Shown piece by piece: positions 53,590-60,710 of a DNA stretch of 60,710 bases. The translations under genes and the position numbers were made by a program. This DNA is from Streptosporangiaceae bacterium (lineage in GTDB: Bacteria > Actinomycetota > Actinomycetes > Streptosporangiales > Streptosporangiaceae): positions 1 through 60,710 of the forward strand of contig JAFAZE010000063.1 in the NCBI GenBank assembly GCA_019239975.1, given 5' to 3'. The notes beneath the pieces are model-generated. The model was not told where the DNA came from, made no database searches, and saw only the letters and a list, made by a program, of their open reading frames with translations. Every line of letters starts with the position of its first letter. Within the stretch, counting starts at the first letter, position 1.

Positions 53590-53637
53590 TCAGCGACAAC
53601 AGCTACAGCGACAGCCACGCGCGAAAGACACGCGCAC
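53590..53637 (-). CDS. Polycysteine leader peptide (uORF)
   Basis: A 15-codon ORF: MRVSFARGCRCSCCR with four TGT cysteine codons, then TGA. A second GTG at 53631 gives 13 residues and lies 7 bases after a TGTCCT -10 box, so it could be leaderless. In mycobacteria, leaderless polycysteine ORFs act as cysteine-responsive attenuators of the genes behind them; this one precedes a cysteine-dioxygenase-like gene by 65 bases. A hairpin (53541-53558, GGGGGCTC...GAGTCCCC) lies between, near the downstream ribosome site. Too short for ordinary gene finding, but the codon make-up and position are very specific. Confidence 0.75.
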   Translation of the reverse strand: MRVSFARGCRCSCCR

Positions 53638-53638
53638 T

Positions 53639-53667
53639 AGGACACCGTAATTACGCTGAGTTGTCAA
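53639..53667 (-). promoter_or_regulatory. Promoter of the polycysteine leader
   Basis: Read on the minus strand: TTGACA (53667-53662), a 17-base spacer, then TGTCCT (53644-53639). The -35 is a perfect match; the -10 is weak. An alternative -10, TACGGT (53649-53644), would place the TSS at GTG 53637. The -35 box overlaps the stop of the upstream HAD gene. Confidence 0.65.
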
Positions 53668-54755
53668 GTCGGCAGGCCAGCGGCCTGGAGCCGGTCCAGT
53701 GCGGGGGCGATCATCCCGGCGGTCACGTCCGCACGCGACCACGCGGCGGCGCACAGGGCGCGAAGGCCGTCCAGGGGGGCCCGGGAGGGTCGCTCCGCCC
53801 CGCCGCTTTCCCGGAGCGTGAGGTGGCCGTTCCCGTCCCAGTACGCGGACCAGGCGCGGCAGCGAAAACCGTTGCCCTCCTTGCTCCGCACCGCCTCGGT
53901 CTGCGGGTAGGGCTCGAGCAGGCCGGACAGGCCCGCGGCCACGTAGCGCGGCCGCTGATGCGGCGGCGCGAGCACGGCGTCGGCCGGGTGGGTCACTCCG
54001 GTCAGCACCAGCAGGCTGTCCGCGCCGACGCGGTGCGCGGCCTCGATGTCGGTGTCCAGCCGGTCCCCCACCACCAGCGGGTTGCGCGCGCCGGTGCGCA
54101 GCACCGACTCGCGGTGCAGCGGCGGTTCGGGCTTGCCCGCCACCGTCGGCATGACACCGGTAGCGGTGGCGATGACCTGCAGGAGCGACCCGTTGCCCGG
54201 CTGCCGGCCACGCGGCCCGGGCAGCGTGCTGTCCGCGTTGGTGGCCACGAACAGGGCACCGGACGCGACGGCGAGACCGCCCTCGGCCAGCGCGGCGTAG
54301 TCCACACCGGGCACGTATCCCTGGACGACCGCCTGCGGGCGCTCGGAGGCGCTGGAGACGGGGCGCAGGCCGCGTTCCCGTACCGCCAGCCGCAGACCCG
54401 TGCCGCCGATGACGAGGACCTTCGCGCCGGCGGGCAGTTTCTCGGCCAGCAGCCGCGCGGCGGCCTGCGCCGATGTCACCACGTCCCCGGCGCTGGCCCG
54501 GACGCCGAACCCGGTGAGCAGTTCCGCCACGGCGGCGGGTGTCCGGTAGGCGTTGTTGGTCACGTAGGCGAGGCGCATTCCCTGGGCCGCGGCCTTGCGC
54601 AGCGCGTCAGCCGCACCCGGTATCGGCGTGCCGCCGATGTAGACCACGCCGTCCAGGTCGAGCAGGGCCACGTCGTAGGCGCTGTGCAGGGCTGTATCTC
54701 CCCCGCTCCCCTCCGGGCGCCCCTTCGGCTCGCGGGCTGTATCACCCCCGGTCAC
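53664..54755 (-). CDS. HAD-IIA family phosphatase (NagD/phosphoglycolate-phosphatase-like)
   Basis: A 363-residue HAD subfamily IIA phosphatase. Nucleophile Asp33 and Asp35 in LLDLDGVVYIGGTPIPGA, motif II-like YVTNNAYRTP, Lys in VAGKPEPPLH and motif IV in VVGDRLDTDIEAAHRVG. The C-terminal ~100 residues (GNGFRCRAWSAYWDGNGHLT) are an actinobacterial extension. It probably dephosphorylates a small metabolite in central metabolism. The ATG overlaps the TGA of the TPR gene (ATGA), so the two are translationally coupled. In actinobacteria such genes sit near tlyA and recN. Confidence 0.93.
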   Translation of the reverse strand: MTGGDTAREPKGRPEGSGGDTALHSAYDVALLDLDGVVYIGGTPIPGAADALRKAAAQGMRLAYVTNNAYRTPAAVAELLTGFGVRASAGDVVTSAQAAARLLAEKLPAGAKVLVIGGTGLRLAVRERGLRPVSSASERPQAVVQGYVPGVDYAALAEGGLAVASGALFVATNADSTLPGPRGRQPGNGSLLQVIATATGVMPTVAGKPEPPLHRESVLRTGARNPLVVGDRLDTDIEAAHRVGADSLLVLTGVTHPADAVLAPPHQRPRYVAAGLSGLLEPYPQTEAVRSKEGNGFRCRAWSAYWDGNGHLTLRESGGAERPSRAPLDGLRALCAAAWSRADVTAGMIAPALDRLQAAGLPT

Positions 54756-55243
54756 CGGGCTTCCCCTCGCTGCGCGCGCAGGGTCGCGCGTACCTGGCGC
54801 AGCGCGTCGGTGTAATGCTTGGCGTCGGGCCGCATCGCGGCGGCGAGCGCCAGGTACTCGGCCGCGGCGGCGTGCTCACCGTTGCGTGCCAGGGCCAGGC
54901 CGAGCCCGAAATGCGCGTAATCGTCCGAGGGACTGGCCTCGACTATCACCCGGAAATTCGCCGCCGCTTCCGTGTACCTCCCCGCGTCGAACTGTGCGCG
55001 TGCGAGGGCCTCGCGAACGCTGCGCGAGGCCGGCTCGGCGGCCGCGGCGCGCTGCAGGACCTGCGCCGCGGCCGCCGCGCTGCCCCGGTCGAGAAGCTCC
55101 ATTCCGCGGGTGTACCAGCCGTGCACGTCAGCACCGTCGGGCCGGCCGGGCCGGCCGGGGTCGCGATGGGTCTCGCGACCCTCCTGGCCGGGGACGTTTT
55201 CCTGCGGACGGGAATCCCAGCTTCCGCTCGATCCTTCTGACAT
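54752..55243 (-). CDS. TPR-repeat protein
   Basis: A 163-residue protein with about three tetratricopeptide-like repeats in residues 50-150 (for example VQLQRAAAAEPASRSVREAL-type VLQRAAAAEPASRSVREALA, AQFDAGRYTEAAANFRVIVE, HFGLGLALARNGEHAAAAEY). The first 45 residues are polar and disordered. ATG 55243 follows GGAAGGG. It is the first gene of the operon with the HAD-IIA phosphatase and probably serves as its scaffold. Its start lies 2 bases from the divergent start of the DUF1015 gene. Confidence 0.85.
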   Translation of the reverse strand: MSEGSSGSWDSRPQENVPGQEGRETHRDPGRPGRPDGADVHGWYTRGMELLDRGSAAAAAQVLQRAAAAEPASRSVREALARAQFDAGRYTEAAANFRVIVEASPSDDYAHFGLGLALARNGEHAAAAEYLALAAAMRPDAKHYTDALRQVRATLRAQRGEAR

Positions 55244-55245
55244 GT

Positions 55246-56814
55246 GTGCAGACCCTTCCGACCGCCGGTGATTCCGGCCTCGTGCTGGCGCCCTTCCGCG
55301 GCGTTCGCTACGCCCGGGACCGGGTGAGCGGCATCGCAAACGTCACCTCACCACCGTACGACGTGATCAGCGCGGCCATCCTTGACCACCTGCTGGAGGC
55401 GGACCCGCACAACATCGTCCGGCTCATCCTGCCGGGCGCGGGTCACGGCCATCATCCCGCTGAGGGCGGCCCTGGACGCGGTGAGGATACCCGTGGACGC
55501 GGTGAAGATACCTATGGACGCGGCGACTCGGGGTCAGGTGAGAATGCCCTTGGGGCTGGTGAGGGGGGAGGCGGCGCGGGGCCGGGGCACGGCGAGCTCG
55601 CGGCGTCGCGGCTGCGCGAGTGGCTGTCCTCCGGCGTGCTGGTCCGGGACCCGCTTCCCGCTCTGTACGTCTACGAGCAGAGCGGGTCCCGATGGCGGCA
55701 GCGCGGGCTGATCGGACTGGTGCGGGTGGGCTCTCCGGATTCGGCGGGCATCCTGCCGCACGAGAATGTCATGCCCGGGCCCGTGGCGGGGCGGCGTGAG
55801 CTGATGGCCGCGACCCGGGCCAACCTCGAGCCGATCTTCCTGGTGTACGACGGCGGGCCGGGACCGGCGGGCTCCGCGGGCTCCGCGGGTTCCGCGGGCG
55901 AGGGCCGGAGGGAAGCCGCGGACCCAGGGACAGGTGTGACGGCGGCGGAGATCACGGACCGCGTCGCCGACGGGCGGCCGCCGCTGATCTCGGCGGTCAC
56001 CGACGACGGCGTCACGCACCGGCTGTGGTGCCTCACCGATCCGGCCGAGCACGCCGCCATCGCGGCCGATCTGGGCGGACGGCACGCGATGATCGCGGAC
56101 GGCCATCACCGGTACGCGGCGTACCGCGCGCTGCGGGACGAGATGCACCGCGCGGGACGCGGCGCCGGATCCTGGGACTACGGCCTGGCCTTCCTCGTGG
56201 ACTCCGCCGCCTACCCGCCGCGGCTCGGCGCCATCCACCGGGTGCTGCCCGGCCTGCCGCCCGGCCGTGCGGCTCAGCGCGCCAAGGGCGCCTTCAGCGT
56301 GCGCGAGCTGCCCGGAGGCGGCGGCGCCGTCGGCTCGCCCGACGTTGATCACGCGGTCAGCGTTGACAGCGCGGTCAGCGCGGTCAGCGTTGAGGGCCTT
56401 GACGGCGCGCTACGCGAACTTGCCGGGGCCGGCCGCGACGGGACGGCGTTCCTGCTTGGCGGCGGCGCGGGATTCCACCTGCTCAGCCAGCCGGATCCGC
56501 GGCAGCTTGCGGAAGCGATGCCGGCCGGCACGTCGCCGCGCTGGTGCCGGCTGGACACCGCTGTGCTCCAGGAGCTGCTCCTGGCCCGGGTGTGGGGAAT
56601 CAAGGACAACGAGCGCGACGTACTCATCTACCATGACGCGGCCGACGCCGTGCGCGTCGCGTCGGGCACGGGCGGGACGGCGGTGATCTCGAATCCGATC
56701 TCGTTCACGGCAGTTCGCGAGATCGCGGCGCACGGCGAGCGGGTACCACGCAAATCCACGTCCTTCGGTCCCAAGCCGCGCACCGGATTCGTGTTGCGCA
56801 CTTTCGAGGACTAG
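55246..56814 (+). CDS. DUF1015 family protein
   Basis: A 522-residue DUF1015 protein; the family is widespread, and its function is unknown. It begins [20 protein letters not shown], then [20 protein letters not shown], with later [38 protein letters not shown] and ending [18 protein letters not shown]. Family members have about 400-430 residues; the excess is two Gly-rich inserts (a [17 protein letters not shown] run near residue 80, and a [10 protein letters not shown] run near 210) plus a [12 protein letters not shown] stretch. The GTG at 55246 lacks a Shine-Dalgarno; GTG 55282 is an alternative. Tail overlaps the STAS gene by four bases. Confidence 0.9.
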   Translation: MQTLPTAGDSGLVLAPFRGVRYARDRVSGIANVTSPPYDVISAAILDHLLEADPHNIVRLILPGAGHGHHPAEGGPGRGEDTRGRGEDTYGRGDSGSGENALGAGEGGGGAGPGHGELAASRLREWLSSGVLVRDPLPALYVYEQSGSRWRQRGLIGLVRVGSPDSAGILPHENVMPGPVAGRRELMAATRANLEPIFLVYDGGPGPAGSAGSAGSAGEGRREAADPGTGVTAAEITDRVADGRPPLISAVTDDGVTHRLWCLTDPAEHAAIAADLGGRHAMIADGHHRYAAYRALRDEMHRAGRGAGSWDYGLAFLVDSAAYPPRLGAIHRVLPGLPPGRAAQRAKGAFSVRELPGGGGAVGSPDVDHAVSVDSAVSAVSVEGLDGALRELAGAGRDGTAFLLGGGAGFHLLSQPDPRQLAEAMPAGTSPRWCRLDTAVLQELLLARVWGIKDNERDVLIYHDAADAVRVASGTGGTAVISNPISFTAVREIAAHGERVPRKSTSFGPKPRTGFVLRTFED

Positions 56815-57266
56815 TTTCCCTCTGTCTTTCCCTCTGTCCCGGGATTACCGGCCTTCAGGTCGGATGTCTGCGCGTCGGATGTCTCCGGGTCGACGACGGT
56901 CAGGTGGCCTCCGGGTCTGCCCGGGTTATGAGCGGCCACCGCCTCATCCACCGTGTCGAAGATGTCGAAGACCTTGCTCAGTCCCGTGATACGGAAGATC
57001 TTCAGTATGCGTCCCTGGGTACAGACCAGGTCGATACCCCCGTCGTACGCGCGGACGCGCTTCAGGCCCCCGACCAGGACACCAAGGCCCGTCGAGTCGA
57101 GGAACTCAACCCTTTCCATGTCCACGATCAGGTGATAACTGCCCGCATCGGCCAGGCTGATCAGCTTCTCCCGGAGTCTGGGCGCCGTGTAGACATCGAT
57201 CTCGCCGCTGACCTCGACCACGGTGGTCCCAGCGGCGGCGGTGTACTCCTTCAGCATGAGATCCAT
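56811..57266 (-). CDS. STAS-domain anti-anti-sigma factor
   Basis: A 151-residue anti-sigma factor antagonist. The STAS core spans residues 3-110: [40 protein letters not shown] with the phosphorylatable Ser58, and the C-terminal helix [15 protein letters not shown]. The last 40 residues are a polar Thr/Glu/Gly tail. It probably frees a sigma factor from its kinase-type anti-sigma factor when dephosphorylated; a SpoIIE-type phosphatase that could act on it is encoded at 35936-37117, but the pairing is speculative. Confidence 0.93.
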   Translation of the reverse strand: MDLMLKEYTAAAGTTVVEVSGEIDVYTAPRLREKLISLADAGSYHLIVDMERVEFLDSTGLGVLVGGLKRVRAYDGGIDLVCTQGRILKIFRITGLSKVFDIFDTVDEAVAAHNPGRPGGHLTVVDPETSDAQTSDLKAGNPGTEGKTEGN

Positions 57267-57304
57267 GGGTCCTCCCCTCCTCCTATGTCTGGGACAATAG
57301 TCCG

Positions 57305-58297
57305 ATGCGTGACGACACCGCTACGAGCGCGGGAAACTCTCCCACAATCCGGTCCACCGATATCACCGGCCTCGGCCACGACGTGTTCCAGATCGACACC
57401 CGAATGGCCGGATACCGGGGCATCACGGCCGGGTACCTGATTCGCGGCGACCGGCCGTGCCTGGTGGAGACCGGCACCGCTCCGTCCGCACCCGTCGTAC
57501 GCGACGCCCTTGCCGCACTGGGCGTCGGCCCCGCTGACCTGGCCACGGTCGTGGTCACGCACATTCATCTTGACCACGCCGGCGGAGCCGGGGACGTCGC
57601 CGGTATGTTCCCGGCCGCGGAGATCGTGGTGCATCAGCGCGGGGCCCGTCACCTGGCCGATCCCAGCAGGCTGATGGCGAGCGCGCGAGCGGTCTACGGC
57701 GACGCGCTGGAAAGGCTGTTCGGCACGCTCGCGCCGGTTCCCGCGGAGCGCATCAGGGCTCTCGACGAGACCGGCACCATAGACCTGGGCGGCGGCCGGC
57801 GCCTCGACAGCCACTACTCCCCCGGCCACGCCAAACACCACGTGGGCCTGATCGACTCGGCGAGCGGCGACCTGTACGTCGGGGACGCGGCCGGCGTCTA
57901 CATCCCGGAAACCGGCGACCTGCGGCCCGCGACGCCGCCGCCTGACTTCGATCTGGACATCGCGCTGGCATCGCTGCGGAAATTCCGCGAGCTGCGGCCC
58001 AGCCGCCTGCTGTTCAGCCACTACGGGCCGGTGGACGCGGTACTCCAGACGCTGGAGCGTTCGGCTGAGGAGATCAGGGTGTGGGTCGACGGGACGCGCG
58101 AGGCCCGCGAGGCGGGCCTCGATCTCGACCACGCCGTCGCCATGGTCAGGGAACGGACCAGGTCGCGGTACGCGGCCCTGCGCCCGGGCGCCGATCCTTC
58201 GATCACGGAGAAATTCGAGCGAGTCGGCGGTGCCGCGACGAGCGTGAGCGGTATCATGCACTGGCTGGAGCGGATCGGGTCCGGGTCTTCCTCCTGA
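57305..58297 (+). CDS. MBL-fold metallo-hydrolase
   Basis: A 330-residue metallo-beta-lactamase-fold hydrolase. The metal motif is H86-x-H88-x-D90-H91 in [18 protein letters not shown], with later His in [15 protein letters not shown], Asp in [11 protein letters not shown] and His in [11 protein letters not shown]. It resembles glyoxalase-II-like and lactonase-like proteins; the substrate is unknown. ATG 57305 lies 38 bases from the divergent STAS start. The C-terminal ~65 residues are helical. Confidence 0.92.
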   Translation: MRDDTATSAGNSPTIRSTDITGLGHDVFQIDTRMAGYRGITAGYLIRGDRPCLVETGTAPSAPVVRDALAALGVGPADLATVVVTHIHLDHAGGAGDVAGMFPAAEIVVHQRGARHLADPSRLMASARAVYGDALERLFGTLAPVPAERIRALDETGTIDLGGGRRLDSHYSPGHAKHHVGLIDSASGDLYVGDAAGVYIPETGDLRPATPPPDFDLDIALASLRKFRELRPSRLLFSHYGPVDAVLQTLERSAEEIRVWVDGTREAREAGLDLDHAVAMVRERTRSRYAALRPGADPSITEKFERVGGAATSVSGIMHWLERIGSGSSS

Positions 58298-58451
58298 ACG
58301 GCCGAGCCGTGGCCTTCCTGAGCTGTGGCTCAGGCTAGCCTCGGGCTTTATGTATTGCCGGGAAGGTGGATGATGGTTTCGGTGCCGTCGTCCCAGTCAA
58401 GGTACCCGAAGGTTCGGATCGAACTGCGCCTCGGGTTGGCCCACGACGCGT

Positions 58452-60179
58452 TCAGCGGTCGGGCTCGTAGCCATCCAGATGGTCGGCGTCCGGCTCGTCG
58501 GAGTCCGGCTCGGCCAGGTCCTCGACGGTGATCCCGTCCAGCTCATCGACGCGGTCCTGCGCGTCGGTCTCACCGTCGGGGTCGGCGGCTACCGCCCGGG
58601 CGAACGCCTCACGGGCCGCCTCGGTGCGGTCCGCGGCCAGGAGGGCATCGGCGTAGGCGTAAAACAGCCGTGCCGACCATGGACGCAGCCGGCCGTCGGT
58701 GAGCTCGGGTACCTGCAAGGCAAGCACGGCCGCGTCGGCAAGCCCCTGATCCCTGCGTATGCCGGACTCCACGATGCGCAGCTCGATCTGGGCTGGGCGG
58801 CTCAGCTGGTCTGCCTCCCGGCTGTGCACGAGTTCCAGTGCCTGGTCCAGCCTGCCGAGCGCGCGCTCCGAGTCCGCCATCATCGCGAGCCCCTCGCCGC
58901 TGCCGGTGAGCCGCCTTGCCGCGCGGAGCTCGGACAGGGCCTCCGCCCACCGTCCGGTCTGGTATGCGGCCGTCCCGCTTACCTCCCGGACGACGCCGAT
59001 CCTGGCCGCGAGCCCGCGGGCGGCCTGGGCGTACTCGTAGGCCTGCTCCGGATCTTCGGCCAGCTCCGCGGCGACCAGGTAACGGGCCACCGTGTCGGCC
59101 AGGTCCGCCGGCAGGCCGCCGAGCTGAGCGCGCGCTTCACGGGGAAGCTGCTCCGCCTCGACCCCGGCGGGTATCTGCGGGCCCGCGGAACGCCGGCGCG
59201 GCTGCGGCTCCCCCGCGCGCCCGCGCGGCTGGGGAGCGGCCGAACGGCCACGAGGCACTGGGCCCGCGGGGCGGCCGGGCGACACTGGGCCCGCGGAGCG
59301 GTCGCGCGACTGGGAGCTCCCAGAGGCTCCGCGCGGCCGGAGGCTGGGGGAGCCGCCGCGCGTGCGAGAGCCCGCGGAGCCTCGGAGCGGCGTCAGGCCC
59401 CCGGAGCCTTCGCGCGGCTGTCGGCGAACAGCGGACCCCTCAGGCCCGCGATGGGTGAGGCCGGGCGCTCCTGCGGCTCGCTGACCGCCGGGCCGGCCCG
59501 GTGCGCGCGGACCATCGCCGGAAGTCCCTGCCCCTCTGTTGCGCAGCGCCTGTCCGTCACGCTGTGTGCGTCTATCCCGCTGCTCGCGTGGGCCGCGCTG
59601 GGCCCGTCCATCACCGTGGCCTTGCGCATCGCGACGGGGTTCGGCGTCACGGCGGGCTCGTCCGTCGCGCCGGGCTCCTGCACCGCGAAAGCTTTCCGTG
59701 TCGCTACGTGCTTGCGTGTCGCGGGGAACTCGTGAGTCGGCTTGCGCGTCGCGGGAAGCTCGGGAGTCACGACGGGCTCCGGCGGCGCGCTGGGCTGCCA
59801 CACCACGGGGATCTCGCTGGTCGTGAGCAGGCCGTCCGCGACGCCCTGTCCGCCAGTCACGCTGTGCGGGGGTGTCACGGCTGAACCGGTCGTCACGACG
59901 TGCCGACCGGTTCCCGCCTGGCCGCTCGTCCCGCCGTTCGTCCTGGCCGGGACGGTCATCGCGGCGGGGCCGCACACCGCGGCCAGCTCGGGCGGGGCGC
60001 CCTGGCTGGGCGGGACGGCCCCGTGAGCCGCCGGGAGCACCGCTGTTCCCGCGCCCAAACCCGGATTCGGTGCGGCGCATGCTCCCGCCGCGTCGCCCCG
60101 AACCAGAGCCGCCGCCCGATCCTGCTCGCCCACCTTCGTCGCCGCCGCGCCGCGAGGCTCCGCCTCCATCGGCCATCAT
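58452..60179 (-). CDS. TPR protein with long Arg/Gly-rich disordered N-terminus
   Basis: A 575-residue protein in two parts. Residues 1 to about 350 are low-complexity: Arg, Gly, Asp, Ser, Ala, Gln and Pro, with loose repeats such as RRDGRARRDAEPRRDA and GRPAGPVPRGRSAAPQPRG; the protein is strongly basic here. Residues ~360-540 are helical and TPR-like (ADTVARYLVAAELAEDPEQA, YQTGRWAEALSELRAARRLT, LGRLDQALELVHSREADQLS), ending with an acidic tail DSDEPDADHLDGYEPDR. ATG 60179 follows GGAGG. The gene lies directly after the rRNA operon terminator. Beyond its stop, 58298-58451 contains an open segment YLDWDDGTETIIHLPGN without a start, probably a gene remnant. Confidence 0.8.
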   Translation of the reverse strand: MMADGGGASRRGGDEGGRAGSGGGSGSGRRGGSMRRTESGFGRGNSGAPGGSRGRPAQPGRPARAGRGVRPRRDDRPGQDERRDERPGGNRSARRDDRFSRDTPAQRDWRTGRRGRPAHDQRDPRGVAAQRAAGARRDSRASRDAQADSRVPRDTQARSDTESFRGAGARRDGRARRDAEPRRDAQGHGDGRAQRGPREQRDRRTQRDGQALRNRGAGTSGDGPRAPGRPGGQRAAGAPGLTHRGPEGSAVRRQPREGSGGLTPLRGSAGSRTRGGSPSLRPRGASGSSQSRDRSAGPVSPGRPAGPVPRGRSAAPQPRGRAGEPQPRRRSAGPQIPAGVEAEQLPREARAQLGGLPADLADTVARYLVAAELAEDPEQAYEYAQAARGLAARIGVVREVSGTAAYQTGRWAEALSELRAARRLTGSGEGLAMMADSERALGRLDQALELVHSREADQLSRPAQIELRIVESGIRRDQGLADAAVLALQVPELTDGRLRPWSARLFYAYADALLAADRTEAAREAFARAVAADPDGETDAQDRVDELDGITVEDLAEPDSDEPDADHLDGYEPDR

Positions 60180-60209
60180 TCCCGACCTCCTACCCCGTAC
60201 ATACACAAA

Positions 60210-60244
60210 AGAGGGCCGCTCAACCTTAACGGGAGCGGCCCTCT
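60210..60244 (-). terminator. rRNA operon terminator
   Basis: On the minus strand, a 12-bp stem AGAGGGCCGCTC / GAGCGGCCCTCT with an 11-base loop is followed by TTTTGTGT. It lies 12 bases after the 5S rRNA and is a classical intrinsic terminator. Confidence 0.9.
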
Positions 60245-60256
60245 TCGAGCATGTCC

Positions 60257-60370
60257 GGCGGCGTCCTACTCTCCCACGCGGTCCCCCGCGCAGTACCATC
60301 GGCGCTGAAGAGCTTAACTTCCGGGTTCGGAATGGGACCGGGTGTTTCCCCTTCGCTATGACCGCCGAAA
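60257..60370 (-). rRNA. rrf: 5S ribosomal RNA
   Basis: The minus strand contains the standard 5S body: GGCGGTCATAGCGAAGGGGA, then CCCGGTCCCATTCCGAACCC, GGAAGTTAAGCTCTTCAGCG and the end GGGAGAGTAGGACGCCGCC. Length about 114; ends are approximate to a few bases. The spacer to the 23S rRNA is about 85 bases. Confidence 0.95.
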
Positions 60371-60456
60371 CTCTATTGAGGTGTCAACTCGCTTCGCGAG
60401 CCCGACCGTACCTCGGGAACCGCACAGTGGACGCATGAATCAAATCTGAGTAGAAG

Positions 60457-60710
<254 letters not shown>

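Overview
The window is a 60.7 kb stretch of high-GC chromosome from an actinomycete. The core gene order points there: lipA, a DUF4191 membrane protein, an RDD protein and glnA lie together, and glnE, glnA2 and panB follow on the same arm. This is the order I recall from Mycobacterium tuberculosis and related actinobacteria. A GlnR-type box before glnA, an F420-dependent NADP reductase, many GTG starts and leaderless-looking starts agree with this. Secreted S53 and GH47 enzymes would suit a soil, possibly acid-soil, member of a Streptosporangiales-like group, but genus cannot be read from the sequence.

Layout. 0-1.6 kb: a RibD/DHFR-like reductase, then a gene-poor stretch with short duplications, a gene remnant and a palindromic repeat cluster. 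1.6-6.8 kb: MFS exporter, lipA, DUF4191, RDD and glnA, with a four-site GlnR box. 6.8-15 kb: a degraded accessory zone holding an integrase remnant fused to a broken alpha/beta hydrolase, IS256 and ISAs1 transposase remnants, a hydrolase fragment and the tail of a chloramphenicol phosphotransferase-like gene. Intact genes here encode a small secreted protein, a second RibD-like reductase, a VWA protein and a secreted S53 peptidase. 15-26.7 kb: CBS protein, two methyltransferases, two GNAT acetyltransferases, an orphan HicB-like protein with a strong palindrome, a secreted GH47 mannosidase with a 592-residue secreted companion, and a LysR / MFS / VOC / broken WYL-regulator cluster. 26.7-50 kb: mainly core and metabolic genes (glnE, aldehyde dehydrogenase, S9 peptidase, glnA2, PhyH oxygenase, SpoIIE phosphatase, esterase, nadE, TetR plus DHA2 exporter, serine hydrolase, panB, F420 reductase, two double-YbjQ proteins, map). 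50-60.7 kb: a deleted HAD gene, an ABC exporter pair, a cupin gene behind a polycysteine leader peptide, HAD-IIA and TPR genes, DUF1015, a STAS protein, an MBL hydrolase, an Arg/Gly-rich TPR protein, and on the minus strand the 5S rRNA and the 3' end of the 23S rRNA.

How the genes fit together. Nitrogen: glnA (GlnR-controlled, with an adenylylation tyrosine), glnE (the adenylyltransferase) and glnA2 (lacking that tyrosine) form one module, opened up by about 20 kb of accessory DNA between glnA and glnE. Cofactors: lipA, nadE, panB and the F420 reductase. Export and resistance: three MFS pumps and one ABC exporter.

The most notable signals are: a 15-codon ORF with four Cys codons before a cysteine-dioxygenase-like cupin whose usual H-x-H metal motif reads C-x-C; a doublet of 24-bp palindromes found at two distant sites in opposite orientation; an MFS gene that has lost its stop and runs antisense into a VOC gene; a tyrosine-recombinase remnant whose catalytic box is scrambled by two compensating indels; and an Arg/Gly-rich disordered TPR protein directly downstream of the rRNA operon terminator.
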